From NCBI RefSeq assembly GCF_000711825.1, contig NZ_JONJ01000002.1, forward strand, positions 248,001 to 312,000: a DNA stretch of 64,000 nucleotides. The letters are read 5' to 3'. Below the pieces are notes generated by a model. The model ran no database searches, was not told the DNA's origin, and saw only the letters and a program-made list of their open reading frames with translations. Position numbers and translations under genes: made by a program. Of the stretch, positions 36,976 through 45,821 are shown piece after piece. The stretch comes from [Clostridium] aminophilum DSM 10710. GTDB taxonomy: Bacteria > Bacillota > Clostridia > Lachnospirales > Lachnospiraceae. Positions within the stretch are counted from its first letter, which is position 1. Every line of letters starts with the position of its first letter.

Positions 36976-38301
36976 TTACTGTCTGCGGAAGACTGCGATA
37001 AAAAAGCCGTCGCAGGGATGTGCCCCCGGAAGAAGCTGAACATATCCTTCTTTCAGTGTCCCGTCGTCCAGGCCGCTTCCGAAACGGCCCGAGATATCCA
37101 CTGCCTCAAATGGGAAATGTTCCAGAAACCATCTCCGGTTCTCTTCATTTTCTTCTCTTGTCACGGTGCAGGTGCTGTAGATTAGTGTCCCACCGTGCTT
37201 TACATATTTCCAGACGGTTTCAAGGATTGTCCGCTGAAGTCCTGCCAGATCACGGATCGCCTCTTCGGACGCGTGATATCGGATATCGGGTTTCCTGCCG
37301 ATGACTCCCAGACCGGAACACGGAAGATCACAGATCAGGACATCGCAGGACTCCTCATCTTCCGGCACAAAACGGGATGCATCCCGGACCTCTGCGGTCA
37401 GATTGGAGAGCCCCGTCTGGGCAATATTTGCCTCCGTCAGAAGAATCTTGTTCTCCGAGAGATCCCGGACCGTGACATGGCCTTCCGGTCCCACAAGCTC
37501 CGCGGCGTGAATTGCCTTTCCACCCGGTGCGCCGCACACATCTATGACGGTATCACCGGCCTTGAAGCCGGCGGCATATCCCTGCAGAGCGGAGCTCAGA
37601 TCCTGAATCCGGATTTTTCCTTCTTGAAACGCCCGGAGCATATCCGGCTGATCCACTCCGTCAAGGCGGAGGATTCTTCTGTCCGGCCAGAGTTCCGTGA
37701 CGGCGGCACCGTCCTCCTTCAGCGACCGGATCACCTGCTCCGGGTCCAGTCCTTCCACAACGCGCACGGTCATCCCGGACGGCTCGGAAAAAGCGTTCAG
37801 CATGGCGTCGCACGCTTCCTTTCCGCAGTCCCTGTCCCAACGGTCAAGGATCCACTGCGGCATGGAATACCGGACCGAACGGTCCGGCCATGTGACGGTA
37901 TCTTTTTTTCGGGCAATATTGCGCAGTACACCGTTGACAAAACCGCGGAGACCGGAAAAACCTCTGGACGTCGCCAGTTTCACGGCCTCATTGCAGACAG
38001 CGGAGTCCGGCACGCTGTCCATATGAAACAGCTGATAGACAGACATCCGCAGAATGGTGCGGATCACCGGCTTCATTTTTTTCATCTTTACGGTGGAGAA
38101 CTGTCCGATGACATAATCCTCCTGAATCCGGCACTCCACCGTGCCTTCGATCAGGCGCTTCAAAAACGCGCGTTCCTGACGGCTGAGATAGCGGAACTTG
38201 TCCAGCGTCCGTCCGACCACAATATGGCTGTAACGGTCATGCTCCAGAATCTCGAGCAATGCGTCGAGCGCGATCTCTCTCACGGTATTCTTAGTCGTCA
38301 C
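36976..38301 (-). CDS. rsmB: 16S rRNA (cytosine-967-C5)-methyltransferase RsmB
   Basis: Modifies C967 of 16S rRNA. The 441-residue protein joins a NusB-like RNA-binding domain (about 5-130) to a SAM methyltransferase domain with VCGAPGGKAIHAAE, the catalytic cysteine in DLPCSGLGVIGRKPD and the second cysteine in STCTVTREENE. It overlaps the zinc metallopeptidase gene by 11 bases and precedes rlmN by 56 bases, within the priA-thiN operon. Confidence 0.95.
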   Translation of the reverse strand: MTTKNTVREIALDALLEILEHDRYSHIVVGRTLDKFRYLSRQERAFLKRLIEGTVECRIQEDYVIGQFSTVKMKKMKPVIRTILRMSVYQLFHMDSVPDSAVCNEAVKLATSRGFSGLRGFVNGVLRNIARKKDTVTWPDRSVRYSMPQWILDRWDRDCGKEACDAMLNAFSEPSGMTVRVVEGLDPEQVIRSLKEDGAAVTELWPDRRILRLDGVDQPDMLRAFQEGKIRIQDLSSALQGYAAGFKAGDTVIDVCGAPGGKAIHAAELVGPEGHVTVRDLSENKILLTEANIAQTGLSNLTAEVRDASRFVPEDEESCDVLICDLPCSGLGVIGRKPDIRYHASEEAIRDLAGLQRTILETVWKYVKHGGTLIYSTCTVTREENEENRRWFLEHFPFEAVDISGRFGSGLDDGTLKEGYVQLLPGAHPCDGFFIAVFRRQ

Positions 38302-38998
38302 GTCGTCTTCCTCCGAACAGGATCAGCAGACGAAGCAGCTGAAGGAGTGATCCGATCGTCGCGGCAACATAGGTGAGTGCCGCCGCTGTGAGCACTTTTC
38401 TCGTGTCATTCACCTCATCCCGGATCAGAATTCCGGTGGATTCCAAAAGCCTGAGCGCGCGATGGGAAGCATTGAACTCCACCGGGAGCGTGACAAGCTG
38501 GAAGATCACCGAAAATGAGAACAGCACAATGCCGAGACTGATCAGGCGCCCCTGGCTGAGAAATACGCCGATCAGAATCATCGGCCAGGACAGGGAGGAA
38601 CCGATGTTGACCACCGGAACGATTGCGCCGCGCACCTGCAGCGGAACATACCCAACCGCATCCTGAACCGCGTGGCCGCACTCGTGCGCGGCAACACCGA
38701 CCGCCGCGATGCTGGTCGACGCATAGACCGGATCGCTGAGATTCACGGTGCGTGTTCTCGGATCATAGTGGTCTGTCAGCTCGCCGGCCACGTGAACCAC
38801 CTGAACGTCATAAATCCCCTGGCTCTCGAGAATGCGCTTTGCCGTCTCCGCCCCGGTCAGACCGAGACGGGAGGAAACGCGGGTGTATTTGAGAAAGGTC
38901 GACTTCATCTTCATCGATGCGATGCCGGAGATGGCGATCGCGATCAGAATCAGAAAATATGTCGGATCAAAATAGTAACCATAATATCCGTAATACAA
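38291..38998 (-). CDS. neutral zinc metallopeptidase, YugP-like membrane protein
   Basis: A 235-residue membrane protein with a tyrosine-rich start (MYYGYYGYYFDPTYF), four to five hydrophobic segments and a zinc protease motif HECGH (H105, E106, H109) in AAHECGHAVQDA. This fits the YugP family of membrane zinc proteases, whose substrates are unknown. It lies between fmt and rsmB, a position seen in many clostridia. An RBS is present but modest. Confidence 0.9.
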   Translation of the reverse strand: MYYGYYGYYFDPTYFLILIAIAISGIASMKMKSTFLKYTRVSSRLGLTGAETAKRILESQGIYDVQVVHVAGELTDHYDPRTRTVNLSDPVYASTSIAAVGVAAHECGHAVQDAVGYVPLQVRGAIVPVVNIGSSLSWPMILIGVFLSQGRLISLGIVLFSFSVIFQLVTLPVEFNASHRALRLLESTGILIRDEVNDTRKVLTAAALTYVAATIGSLLQLLRLLILFGGRRRDD

Positions 38999-39066
38999 AA
39001 CTAACCCACCCTTTCATGATGCGGACCCGAAACGGCCCGTGCAGAGAACAGATTGTTACGGGAAAT

Positions 39067-40014
39067 CTATGCCTTTGTGAAACGGTCGCCTTCCTTCACC
39101 GGATATCCCCGAAGAAAAGCGTCGGAAGACATACGTTTTTTGCCGGACGGCTGAAGTTCCAGAATCCGCAGAAGACCTTTTCCGGTTCTGACATCAAAGG
39201 CGTTCTTTGAAACCGCAACCACCTCTCCCGGCTCGGCTTTTGATGCGGAATCACTCTCCGGAAGCACCTTTGCCTTCCAGATTTTGATTCCCTTGCCGTC
39301 CAGAGAGGAAAATGCACTCGGCCACGGATTCAGTCCCCGGATCAGCCGCTCGATGGATTCGGCATCCTTTGACCAGTCAATGTCTCCCATCTCTTTGGTG
39401 AGCATGGAGGCATGGGTTGCCTCTTCTTCGTTCTGTTTTTCCGGATGAAGTTCTCCGGCTTCCGCTTTTCGAAGCGTCGACTTGATCAGATCCGCTCCGA
39501 GAACGGCGAGACGGTCAAAAAGACTCCCTCCGGTCTCGTCCGGTGCCAGTTCGATTTCAGCTTTCTCGAGCATATCGCCCGTATCCATGCCGATATCCAT
39601 CTGCATCGTCGTGACACCCGCCGTGCGGTCTCCGTTGATGACGGACCACTGAATCGGCGCACTTCCGCGGTATTTCGGCAGAAGCGACGCGTGAACATTG
39701 ATGCAGCCGAGTCTCGGAATCTCCAGCACTTCTTTCGGAAGAATCTGTCCGAAAGCGGCAACCACCATGACATCCGGAGCCATATTCCGGAGCAGCTCCA
39801 CAAATTCCGGATCCTTTTTGATGCGGACCGGCTGATAGACCGGAAGCCCGAGTTCCATCGCTCTCGCCTTGACATCGGAGATCTGAACCGCTTTTCCTCT
39901 CCCCTTCGGGCGATCCGGCTGTGTCACAACCGCCGTCACTTCCACGCCCATCTCAATCACCGCGTCGAGAATGGAAACCGCGAAGTCCGGCGTTCCCATG
40001 AAAACTGCTCTCAT
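39067..40014 (-). CDS. fmt: methionyl-tRNA formyltransferase
   Basis: Formylates initiator Met-tRNA using 10-formyl-tetrahydrofolate. The 315-residue protein has the family start MRAVFMGTPDFAVSIL and catalytic stretch NVHASLLPKYRGSAPIQWSVINGD, with a C-terminal tRNA-binding OB-fold. Its start overlaps the def stop by four bases, the conserved def-fmt pair. Confidence 0.97.
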   Translation of the reverse strand: MRAVFMGTPDFAVSILDAVIEMGVEVTAVVTQPDRPKGRGKAVQISDVKARAMELGLPVYQPVRIKKDPEFVELLRNMAPDVMVVAAFGQILPKEVLEIPRLGCINVHASLLPKYRGSAPIQWSVINGDRTAGVTTMQMDIGMDTGDMLEKAEIELAPDETGGSLFDRLAVLGADLIKSTLRKAEAGELHPEKQNEEEATHASMLTKEMGDIDWSKDAESIERLIRGLNPWPSAFSSLDGKGIKIWKAKVLPESDSASKAEPGEVVAVSKNAFDVRTGKGLLRILELQPSGKKRMSSDAFLRGYPVKEGDRFTKA

Positions 40015-40496
40015 GCTTCTTCCTCGTCTTCCCCCGCCTCCACGTCACGGAGTCCGCCTTCCACTTTATCGACATACAGGACACCGTCCAGATGATCGCA
40101 CTCGTGGCAGATGCATCTTGCCAGAAGGTCTGTGCCTTCGAGGCGGAATTCCTCCATGTTTTCATCGAGCGCGCGGACAATGACGTGCTCCGGTCTGGTC
40201 ACCGTACCGGTCTTTCCCGGAACGCTAAGACACCCTTCATCGCCGACCTGTTCGCCGTCTGTCTCCTCGATCACCGGATTGATGAGGACATACTGGTTTC
40301 CGTCCTCGACATCCATCACGACAATGCGCTTGAGCACACCGACCTGCGGAGCCGCAAGACCGACACCGTTCGTCGCGTACATGGTCTCAAACATATCTTC
40401 AATCAGCTGACGGAGTGTCGGAGTCATCTCCTTCACTTCCTTGCATTTTTTTCTCAGCACTTCATCGCCTTCGGTTCTGACTTCTAAAACTGCCAT
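40011..40496 (-). CDS. def: peptide deformylase
   Basis: Removes the formyl group from new proteins. The 161-residue protein shows all three metal-site motifs: GVGLAAPQ at 44-51, EGCLS with C89, and HECDH with H131, E132, H135. The C-terminus is acidic (EAGEDEEEA), which differs from most relatives. AAAGGA is placed well for ATG 40496. It lies 15 bases after priA. Confidence 0.96.
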   Translation of the reverse strand: MAVLEVRTEGDEVLRKKCKEVKEMTPTLRQLIEDMFETMYATNGVGLAAPQVGVLKRIVVMDVEDGNQYVLINPVIEETDGEQVGDEGCLSVPGKTGTVTRPEHVIVRALDENMEEFRLEGTDLLARCICHECDHLDGVLYVDKVEGGLRDVEAGEDEEEA

Positions 40497-40511
40497 ATCT
40501 ATAATCCTTTC

Positions 40512-42773
40512 TTATACATCGGTATCGCATGAGACGGCAACTTTTCCCGCATCCGGGAGTTTTTGTGCCATCTTAAGGGCATAGTTCCTGATTTTTAAAA
40601 GTATATCATATTTCATGCCCTTTATATATAACATTTTTCGGTAGACATCCTTTACACGGTAGACCGGAGCATCCGCCGGACCGATGATTTCAATGCCGTA
40701 TTCCGCCGGATCTTCACCGCGTTTTGCCACGCTCTCAAGCGATTTCTCCACCCCGCGCCGGAGCAGCTCAGCGGTTCCCTCCGACATCCGTTTCACCGCT
40801 GCCTCGTCGGGCGACTGGAACCGGATCTCCATCATCGTTCTCACCGGCGGATAACCGGAGATCCTGCGGTATGCGATCTCCGCCCGGTAAAATGCGTCAT
40901 AATCCTGTGCCGCCGCAGTCTGCACCGCATAGTGGTCCGGCATGTAGGTCTGAATCACGACGTGCCCCGGCTTCTCTCCTCTGCCCGCCCGGCCCGCAGC
41001 CTGCGTGATCAGGGAAAATGTCCGCTCACTGCTCCGGTAATCGGGCGTGTTCAGCGACATATCGGCCGCCATAATTCCCATCACCGTGACGGACGGAAAG
41101 TCGTGTCCTTTGACAATCATCTGCGTTCCGATCAGAATATCGGCCTCATGTTCCGAGAATTGTTCGAGAATCTCTTCCAGGCTTCCCTTTTTCCGGGTCG
41201 TGTCTGCATCCATCCGCAGTATCCTCGCGCCCGGGAACTCCTTTTCGGTCATCCATGCAAGTTTTTGCGTTCCGGTTCCGAAACCAGCAAGATACCGGGA
41301 ACCACAGGCCGGACAGGTCTGCGGAAGCTCCGTCTCATATCCGCAGTAGTGGCAGACCAGCCGTTTTTTTCCGTGAAGCGTCAGCGACACATCGCAGTGC
41401 GGACAGTGAAGCGGTTTTCCGCAGGATCGGCAGGATATAAATCCGGCGTATCCCCTGCGGTTGATAAAGAGCATCACCTGTTCGCCACTCTTCAGCGCTG
41501 TCTCGATATGACGGTGAAGCGCGCGGCTGAAGATCGACCGGTTCCCCTCCGAGAGTTCCTGACGCATATCGACAATCTCCGTCTGAGGAAGGACACTTCC
41601 CGGAACCGCCCGTCCTGTCAGCCTGGACAGAGAGTATTTTCCCGACTCGGCCCGGAAGAAGGATTCCATGCTGGGCGTTGCGCTCCCCAGCACCACACCG
41701 GCACCGGAAAGGCGGGCTCTCGCCTCCGCTGTTTCTCTTGCGTGATAGCGGGGAACATTTTCGCTCTTATAGGCATTTTCATGTTCCTCGTCAATGATGA
41801 TGAGACCCAGACGGTCAAACGGCGCAAAGAGCGCGCTCCGGGGACCGATCATGATGGATACCTCCCCCTTTTGCGCCCGCATCCACTGATCGTACCGCTC
41901 GCCGGCGGAGAGGCGGGAGTTCAGGATCGCAATCCGGTCGCCGAAGCGGCGGTAAAAGCGCATCACCGTCTGATACGTCAGCGAGATCTCCGGAATCAGA
42001 ACGATCACCTGTTTTCCCTGCGAGAGAACGTGGTCCATCAGTTCCATGTAGACTTCGGTTTTTCCGCTTCCGGTCACGCCGCAGATCAGCCGGGTTCCAC
42101 GAATTCCGGCATCGTATTCGGCCTTGAAATCCGAGACCGCAAGTGCCTGTTCCTCATTCAGAACCGGTTTCGTCCCGGCCATCTGTCCGCCCTCGCAACC
42201 GCCCCGGATCACCGTCTCTTTCTCCATCTGTATGATTCCGTCCGCGAGAAGCGGGTCGAGAGACGAATCCGAGATATGAAGCTGAGTCCGGGCAATCTCC
42301 AGCGGAATGTCCCTCGAGGTACGGAATTCGGTGAGCAGCCGCAGACGGGCACGGTATTTTTTTCGTTCCGCTTCACGGATCGCCGCCTCCAGTGCATCCG
42401 GGGCCAGAAGACATCGGATTGTCTTTTTTTCCTGCGGGCGGATCTTCTGCTTGACCGGAAGGACCGTCTTCAGGGCCTGGTTCATGGTTCCGCCGTAATT
42501 CTCCCGGATCCATTTTGCCAGAACAATCAGCTGGGACTGCACGCCAAGGGATCCGTCATCACAGGATAAAATATCTTTTATTTTTTCGGGATCAAATTCC
42601 GGCTCCTCACAGATCTCCACAACATAGGCACTCCTCTGCCGGTTGCCCTGGCCGAACGGAACGTGCACACAGGAACCGATACGGACATCCGCTTTCAAGA
42701 GGTCCGGAATCCGATATTCAAAAATTCGGTCGACACTCGATGCCGAGATGTCGACAATAACTTTAGCGTACAT
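40512..42773 (-). CDS. priA: primosomal replication-restart helicase PriA
   Basis: Reloads the replisome on repaired forks. The 753-residue protein has an N-terminal DNA-binding domain, a helicase core with Walker A GVTGSGKTEVY near residue 235 and DEEHENAYKSE near residue 326, and a zinc-binding insertion with paired cysteines (CRSCGKPLHCPHCDVS, CHYCGYE, CPACGSRYL). It heads the operon running to thiN. The AGGAGG site is 13 bases upstream of ATG 42773, slightly far; no closer start fits. Confidence 0.96.
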   Translation of the reverse strand: MYAKVIVDISASSVDRIFEYRIPDLLKADVRIGSCVHVPFGQGNRQRSAYVVEICEEPEFDPEKIKDILSCDDGSLGVQSQLIVLAKWIRENYGGTMNQALKTVLPVKQKIRPQEKKTIRCLLAPDALEAAIREAERKKYRARLRLLTEFRTSRDIPLEIARTQLHISDSSLDPLLADGIIQMEKETVIRGGCEGGQMAGTKPVLNEEQALAVSDFKAEYDAGIRGTRLICGVTGSGKTEVYMELMDHVLSQGKQVIVLIPEISLTYQTVMRFYRRFGDRIAILNSRLSAGERYDQWMRAQKGEVSIMIGPRSALFAPFDRLGLIIIDEEHENAYKSENVPRYHARETAEARARLSGAGVVLGSATPSMESFFRAESGKYSLSRLTGRAVPGSVLPQTEIVDMRQELSEGNRSIFSRALHRHIETALKSGEQVMLFINRRGYAGFISCRSCGKPLHCPHCDVSLTLHGKKRLVCHYCGYETELPQTCPACGSRYLAGFGTGTQKLAWMTEKEFPGARILRMDADTTRKKGSLEEILEQFSEHEADILIGTQMIVKGHDFPSVTVMGIMAADMSLNTPDYRSSERTFSLITQAAGRAGRGEKPGHVVIQTYMPDHYAVQTAAAQDYDAFYRAEIAYRRISGYPPVRTMMEIRFQSPDEAAVKRMSEGTAELLRRGVEKSLESVAKRGEDPAEYGIEIIGPADAPVYRVKDVYRKMLYIKGMKYDILLKIRNYALKMAQKLPDAGKVAVSCDTDV

Positions 42774-42825
42774 CGTTTTCGCTATCCCTCCTGACAGATA
42801 AGGGCCTTTACCCCGTGGTTATGGT

Positions 42826-42858
42826 TTAAAATGAGGCGGACCGTTCGTGATCCGCCTC
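42826..42858 (-). terminator. terminator of ftsK-murE-murF
   Basis: GAGGCGGA/TCCGCCTC (42833-42840, 42851-42858) followed by ATTTTAAA on the minus strand. A smaller GTCCG-CTTG-CGGAC hairpin precedes it at 42876-42889. Confidence 0.75.
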
Positions 42859-42905
42859 CTGTGATGGAACAAAGTCCGCAAGCGGACCTCGGCTCCCCTG
42901 TTCGT

Positions 42906-44300
42906 TTATGCTTCATCCGTGAACTCGGCCGCAATGGTGCCAAGCTTCATGCTGTTGGAACCCTTGAACAGAACGGCATCACCCTCGGTGAGCTCATTTT
43001 TCAGAAATTCCGTCATTTCGTCCCGGTCTTCCTCCAGAAAACTTTCGATGCGAAGGTTCTCCCGCATGCCGCCGGCCGCAAATGCCCCCTTGGCAATCTC
43101 TTTTGCGAGGCTTCCGTAAACAACCAGAAGGTCCAGATGCATGGCGGAAACCGTTGCACCGATGTCACGGTGAAACCGGATCTCCTCGTCACCAAGCTCC
43201 TTCATGTCCGCAAGAACCGCGATGCGGCGTTTGGAGTCACGCATCCCGTTCAGAACGGAAAGCGCGGCGCGCATGGAATCCGGACTTGCATTGTAGGTAT
43301 CGTCGATCACAAGAATCCCGTTCTTCTCGGAAATCTGGAGACGTCCCTTGAAGCCGCGGAATTCCTTCAGCTTTGCCGCAGCCGCATGAAGATCGACGCC
43401 GAAATGCTCCGCCACCGCCATGGCGGCGAGGGCATTGGAGACATTGTGCACACCCGGAACAGAGAGTTCAACGGGAACGCGGACATCACCGTGAACATAG
43501 GTAAATGTGCCGCATCCGTGCTTCGGCATGAGATCCTCCGCGTGACATTCGTTCTTCTCTTCACGGCCGAAGTGCAGAATGGAAATGCCGTCTTTCGGGG
43601 TTACGTCCGCCAGAAGATCGTTATCCCCGTTTACCAGAAGAAGACCTCCCTCCTTCATTCCGTCCTGAATGTGGAGTTTTTCTGCCAGAATGTTCTCACG
43701 GGAACCGAGATTTTCAATATGTGCCACGCCGATGTTGGTCATCACGGCGCAGTCCACTTTCGCGATTTCGGAAATCTTATGCATTTCTCCGGGATTGCTC
43801 ATCCCGAGTTCCAGAACCGCGATCTCATCCTCTCCGGAGATCTCGGAAACGGTCATCGGAACGCCGACCTGACTGTTATGGTTGGCCGGAGTCTTAAAGG
43901 TGCGGTATTTGGCGGAGAGAGCCGCCGCGACCATCTCTCTCGTCGTTGTCTTTCCGACACTTCCGGTAATGCCGACCAGCGGAATGGTCAGACGCCCCCG
44001 AAGCCATGAGCCGATGTCCTGAAGCGCCTTTACGGTATCCTCCACGCGGATCAGCGCACCGCTCATCTCCTCCGGTGCCTCGTCGTGTTCCGAGGTGAGT
44101 GATGCCGCCGCGCCGTTCTGCATTGCCTTGGCAATGAACGCGTGGGCATCGTTTTTTTCGCCGATGATCGGGACAAAGAGATCATTTCCGCGCATCACGC
44201 GGGAATCAATCGCGATGTTTTCAAGCTTCTGATCCGGGTCTCCGCAGAGAATACGGCCGCCGACTGCCTCCGCAATATCCTTTACTGTAACATTTTCCAT
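42906..44300 (-). CDS. murF: UDP-MurNAc-tripeptide--D-alanyl-D-alanine ligase
   Basis: Last cytoplasmic step of the peptidoglycan peptide: joins D-Ala-D-Ala to UDP-MurNAc-tripeptide. The 464-residue protein keeps the Mur ligase ATP loop GITGSVGKTTTREMV, the ELGMSNPGEMHKI stretch typical of MurF, the DDTYNASPDSMRAAL motif and a C-terminal FKGSNSMKL. It follows murE by 18 bases. A terminator lies beyond its stop. Confidence 0.96.
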   Translation of the reverse strand: MENVTVKDIAEAVGGRILCGDPDQKLENIAIDSRVMRGNDLFVPIIGEKNDAHAFIAKAMQNGAAASLTSEHDEAPEEMSGALIRVEDTVKALQDIGSWLRGRLTIPLVGITGSVGKTTTREMVAAALSAKYRTFKTPANHNSQVGVPMTVSEISGEDEIAVLELGMSNPGEMHKISEIAKVDCAVMTNIGVAHIENLGSRENILAEKLHIQDGMKEGGLLLVNGDNDLLADVTPKDGISILHFGREEKNECHAEDLMPKHGCGTFTYVHGDVRVPVELSVPGVHNVSNALAAMAVAEHFGVDLHAAAAKLKEFRGFKGRLQISEKNGILVIDDTYNASPDSMRAALSVLNGMRDSKRRIAVLADMKELGDEEIRFHRDIGATVSAMHLDLLVVYGSLAKEIAKGAFAAGGMRENLRIESFLEEDRDEMTEFLKNELTEGDAVLFKGSNSMKLGTIAAEFTDEA

Positions 44301-44318
44301 AACATGATCTCCTTTATC

Positions 44319-45800
44319 TCAGGCTAAGCCGAGCTCGGCAGCGGCCTTTCTTACTTCTTCCTGATCGGAGAAATGATGCTTCACTCCCTCGATTTCCTGG
44401 TAGTCTTCGTGTCCTTTTCCGATCACCGCGATGATGTCGCCGTCCTCTGCGTGTTCGAGACTGTAGCGGATTGCATCGCGGCGGTCCGGGATCTCGACAT
44501 ATTTTCCGTCGGACCGCGCGAGACCGGTCTTGATATCGTTCAGAATATCCGTCACGTTCTCAAAGCGGGAATTATCCGCCGTGATAATGTTCAGGTCCGC
44601 GTAGCGCCCGCCGATCTCACCCATGTCGTATCGGCGGTCTCTTGCCCGGTTGCCACCGCAGCCGAAGACAACCACGAGACGCTTCGGATGATAGCTCCGG
44701 AGTGTTTTCAGCAGCGTCTCCATGGAAACGCCGTTGTGGGCATAATCGACAATAACCGAACATTTTGCCGATTTATAGACGATCTCCATTCTTCCGTTGA
44801 TGTGAAGGTTTTCGAGACTGTGTTCAAACCGGTCTTCCGGAAGATCGAAATGCGAGCATACTCCGGCTGCCGCCAGCGCGTTGCAGGCGTTAAAGATGCC
44901 CGGAACCGAGACGCGGAAGCGGTGATGTCTCTTCTCTCCGTCTTTTTCGTAAATCATGGTGAATCCGATTCCCACAAAATCATGTTCACGGATATAGTCG
45001 ATCGCCTCCGCTGTGAAATCCGCGGACTGTTCCAGTGAAAAGGTTTTGATCTCCGCCTTCGCTCCGTCGGTGATCTCGTCAAAATGCGGATCATCCCGGT
45101 TTACCAGGCAGACATCGCTGTTCGCCAGAAGCATTTTCTTAAAGCCGATGTACTCCGCAAAATCCGCATGCTCATTCGGGCCGATATGGTCGTTGGAAAT
45201 GTTCATGAAGATCGCGTAGTTATAGTGAATTCCGTTCACACGCCGCATCTTGTAGCTCTGGGAGGACACCTCCATCACCATGTATTCACAGCCCTCCTCG
45301 ACCATTCTTGCAAAGCTCTGCTGCAGAATATAGGATTCCGGCGTGGTGTTTGCCGTCGGTGTATGGGTATCGCCGATGACAATGCCGTTGGTGCCGATCA
45401 GCCCGGTTTTCTTTCCGCAGGCCTCCAGCATCGCCTTGATCATATAGGTCGTGGTGGTCTTTCCCTTTGTTCCGGTGACGCCGATGGTCGTCATCTTGCG
45501 GGCCGGATAGCCAAAACGCGCGGCAGAAAGAAGCGCAAGTGCATCTCTTCCGTCCGAAACACAGAGAACAGTCACATCTGCCGGCACATCCACCTCATGC
45601 TCGGCGACGATGACTTTCGTCCCCTTCGCCACCACATCCGGAACAAACCGGTGCGCATCCACATTAGCTCCCCGCATGCATACAAACACGGTTTGCGGCG
45701 CGGCCTTTCTGGAGTCATAGACGACTTCCGTCACTTCCTCATCCAGATTTCCCTGGAGAAGCGTATAGTTCAGTTCTCCCAACCATTCCCGTAATTTCAC
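44319..45800 (-). CDS. murE: UDP-MurNAc-dipeptide--diamino acid ligase
   Basis: Adds the third, diamino residue to UDP-MurNAc-L-Ala-D-Glu. The 493-residue protein has the ATP loop GVTGTKGKTTTTYMI, TTPESYILQQSF and VDYAHNGVSME. The specificity motif reads TADNSRFE: the usual DNPR of diaminopimelate-adding enzymes is DNSR here, with the substrate-contacting Arg kept. Meso-diaminopimelate remains most likely, but this is inference. Start 45800 is 21 bases after ftsK. The gene order ftsK-murE-murF was read directly from the sequence. Confidence 0.93.
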   Translation of the reverse strand: MKLREWLGELNYTLLQGNLDEEVTEVVYDSRKAAPQTVFVCMRGANVDAHRFVPDVVAKGTKVIVAEHEVDVPADVTVLCVSDGRDALALLSAARFGYPARKMTTIGVTGTKGKTTTTYMIKAMLEACGKKTGLIGTNGIVIGDTHTPTANTTPESYILQQSFARMVEEGCEYMVMEVSSQSYKMRRVNGIHYNYAIFMNISNDHIGPNEHADFAEYIGFKKMLLANSDVCLVNRDDPHFDEITDGAKAEIKTFSLEQSADFTAEAIDYIREHDFVGIGFTMIYEKDGEKRHHRFRVSVPGIFNACNALAAAGVCSHFDLPEDRFEHSLENLHINGRMEIVYKSAKCSVIVDYAHNGVSMETLLKTLRSYHPKRLVVVFGCGGNRARDRRYDMGEIGGRYADLNIITADNSRFENVTDILNDIKTGLARSDGKYVEIPDRRDAIRYSLEHAEDGDIIAVIGKGHEDYQEIEGVKHHFSDQEEVRKAAAELGLA

Positions 45801-45821
45801 GGTTTTATCCCCCTGATTCTT

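Noticed and set aside
42866-42885. 20-base sequence GGAACAAAGTCCGCAAGCGG with an 18/20 match at 57524-57543
   Set aside because: By a rough estimate a few 18/20 matches are expected by chance between all positions of a 64-kb window, so this is not good evidence for a dispersed repeat.
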